A DNA stretch of 13,229 nt from CAYSRM01 sp964475205. Its GTDB lineage: Bacteria; Verrucomicrobiota; Kiritimatiellia; UBA8416; CAYSRM01. Positions 13,163 to 13,229 of the stretch are shown here, piece by piece. The translations under genes were made by a program, and so were the position numbers. The notes under the pieces were generated by a model. That model did no database searches. It was not told where the DNA came from and worked only from the letters and a program-made list of their open reading frames with translations. The stretch is taken from assembly GCA_964475205.1 (NCBI GenBank), contig CAYYVQ010000071.1:1-13229 (forward strand), in the 5' to 3' direction. Position 1 is the stretch's first letter; every line of letters starts with the position of its first letter.

Positions 13163-13229
13163 GTTAACCCGCAGTTCTCACACTTCTCCGGCATAAACGT
13201 TCCATAGCACAGCCATTGCAGGCCAAAAC
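13163..13229. mobile_element. Family 2 repeat element, cut by the window end
   Basis: Matches 11061-11127 at 62 of 67 positions, including 34 consecutive identical bases, and begins with the same terminal motif GTTAACCCGC. It starts 19 nt after the rdgB stop. The rest of the element lies outside the window, so its full size and any transposase are unknown. Confidence 0.75.

Overview
The window looks like chromosomal DNA of an anaerobic, diderm bacterium of moderate GC content. The evidence is an LpxL-type lipid A acyltransferase (outer membrane), LL-diaminopimelate aminotransferase (DapL route to meso-DAP/lysine), a HypB [NiFe]-hydrogenase maturation GTPase, a DUF362 ferredoxin-like protein and two bactofilin-family proteins. 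DapL plus several bactofilins would fit the PVC superphylum (Kiritimatiellota, Lentisphaerota or Verrucomicrobiota) or similar lineages. That is an inference; no taxonomic marker here settles it.

Layout. (1) 206-1864 (+): a large regulatory-type protein with a degenerate histidine-kinase dimerisation domain. (2) 1986-3792 (+): nrdR, an unrecognised gene translationally coupled to it by an ATGA overlap, and a Tat-exported peptidoglycan amidase. (3) 3801-5525 (-): a stand-alone response-regulator receiver and dapL, convergent with block 2. (4) 5881-10922 (-): a compact six-gene run transcribed as bactofilin, zinc-ribbon bactofilin-like protein, parB, hypB, DUF362/ferredoxin protein, LpxL-like acyltransferase. 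Junctions range from a 38-nt overlap to gaps of 5-45 nt. (5) 11431-13143: a small CoA-binding protein (-), tRNA-Leu(GAG) (-) with a good sigma70 promoter, and rdgB (+).

The intergenic spaces hold two families of short terminal repeats. Family 1 has core ATGAATAGATCAGG in five copies: a 168-bp inverted-repeat element (5604-5771), a 414-bp one (11019-11432) and a lone end just upstream of nrdR. Family 2 has ends GTTARCCCGCATATCTCA. It forms a 345-bp element nested inside the 414-bp one, a lone end at 12118-12135, and a further copy at 13163-13229 cut by the window edge. No transposase is visible, so these look like non-autonomous (MITE-like) elements or relics.

Functionally, the ParB/bactofilin block suggests coupling of chromosome segregation to a polymer scaffold. 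DapL, the amidase and the acyltransferase are cell-envelope genes. NrdR and RdgB manage the nucleotide pool. No clear new defence or biosynthetic system is visible. The most unusual items are the nested repeat families, the zinc-ribbon bactofilin beside parB, and the kinase-like protein lacking its phosphorylatable His.
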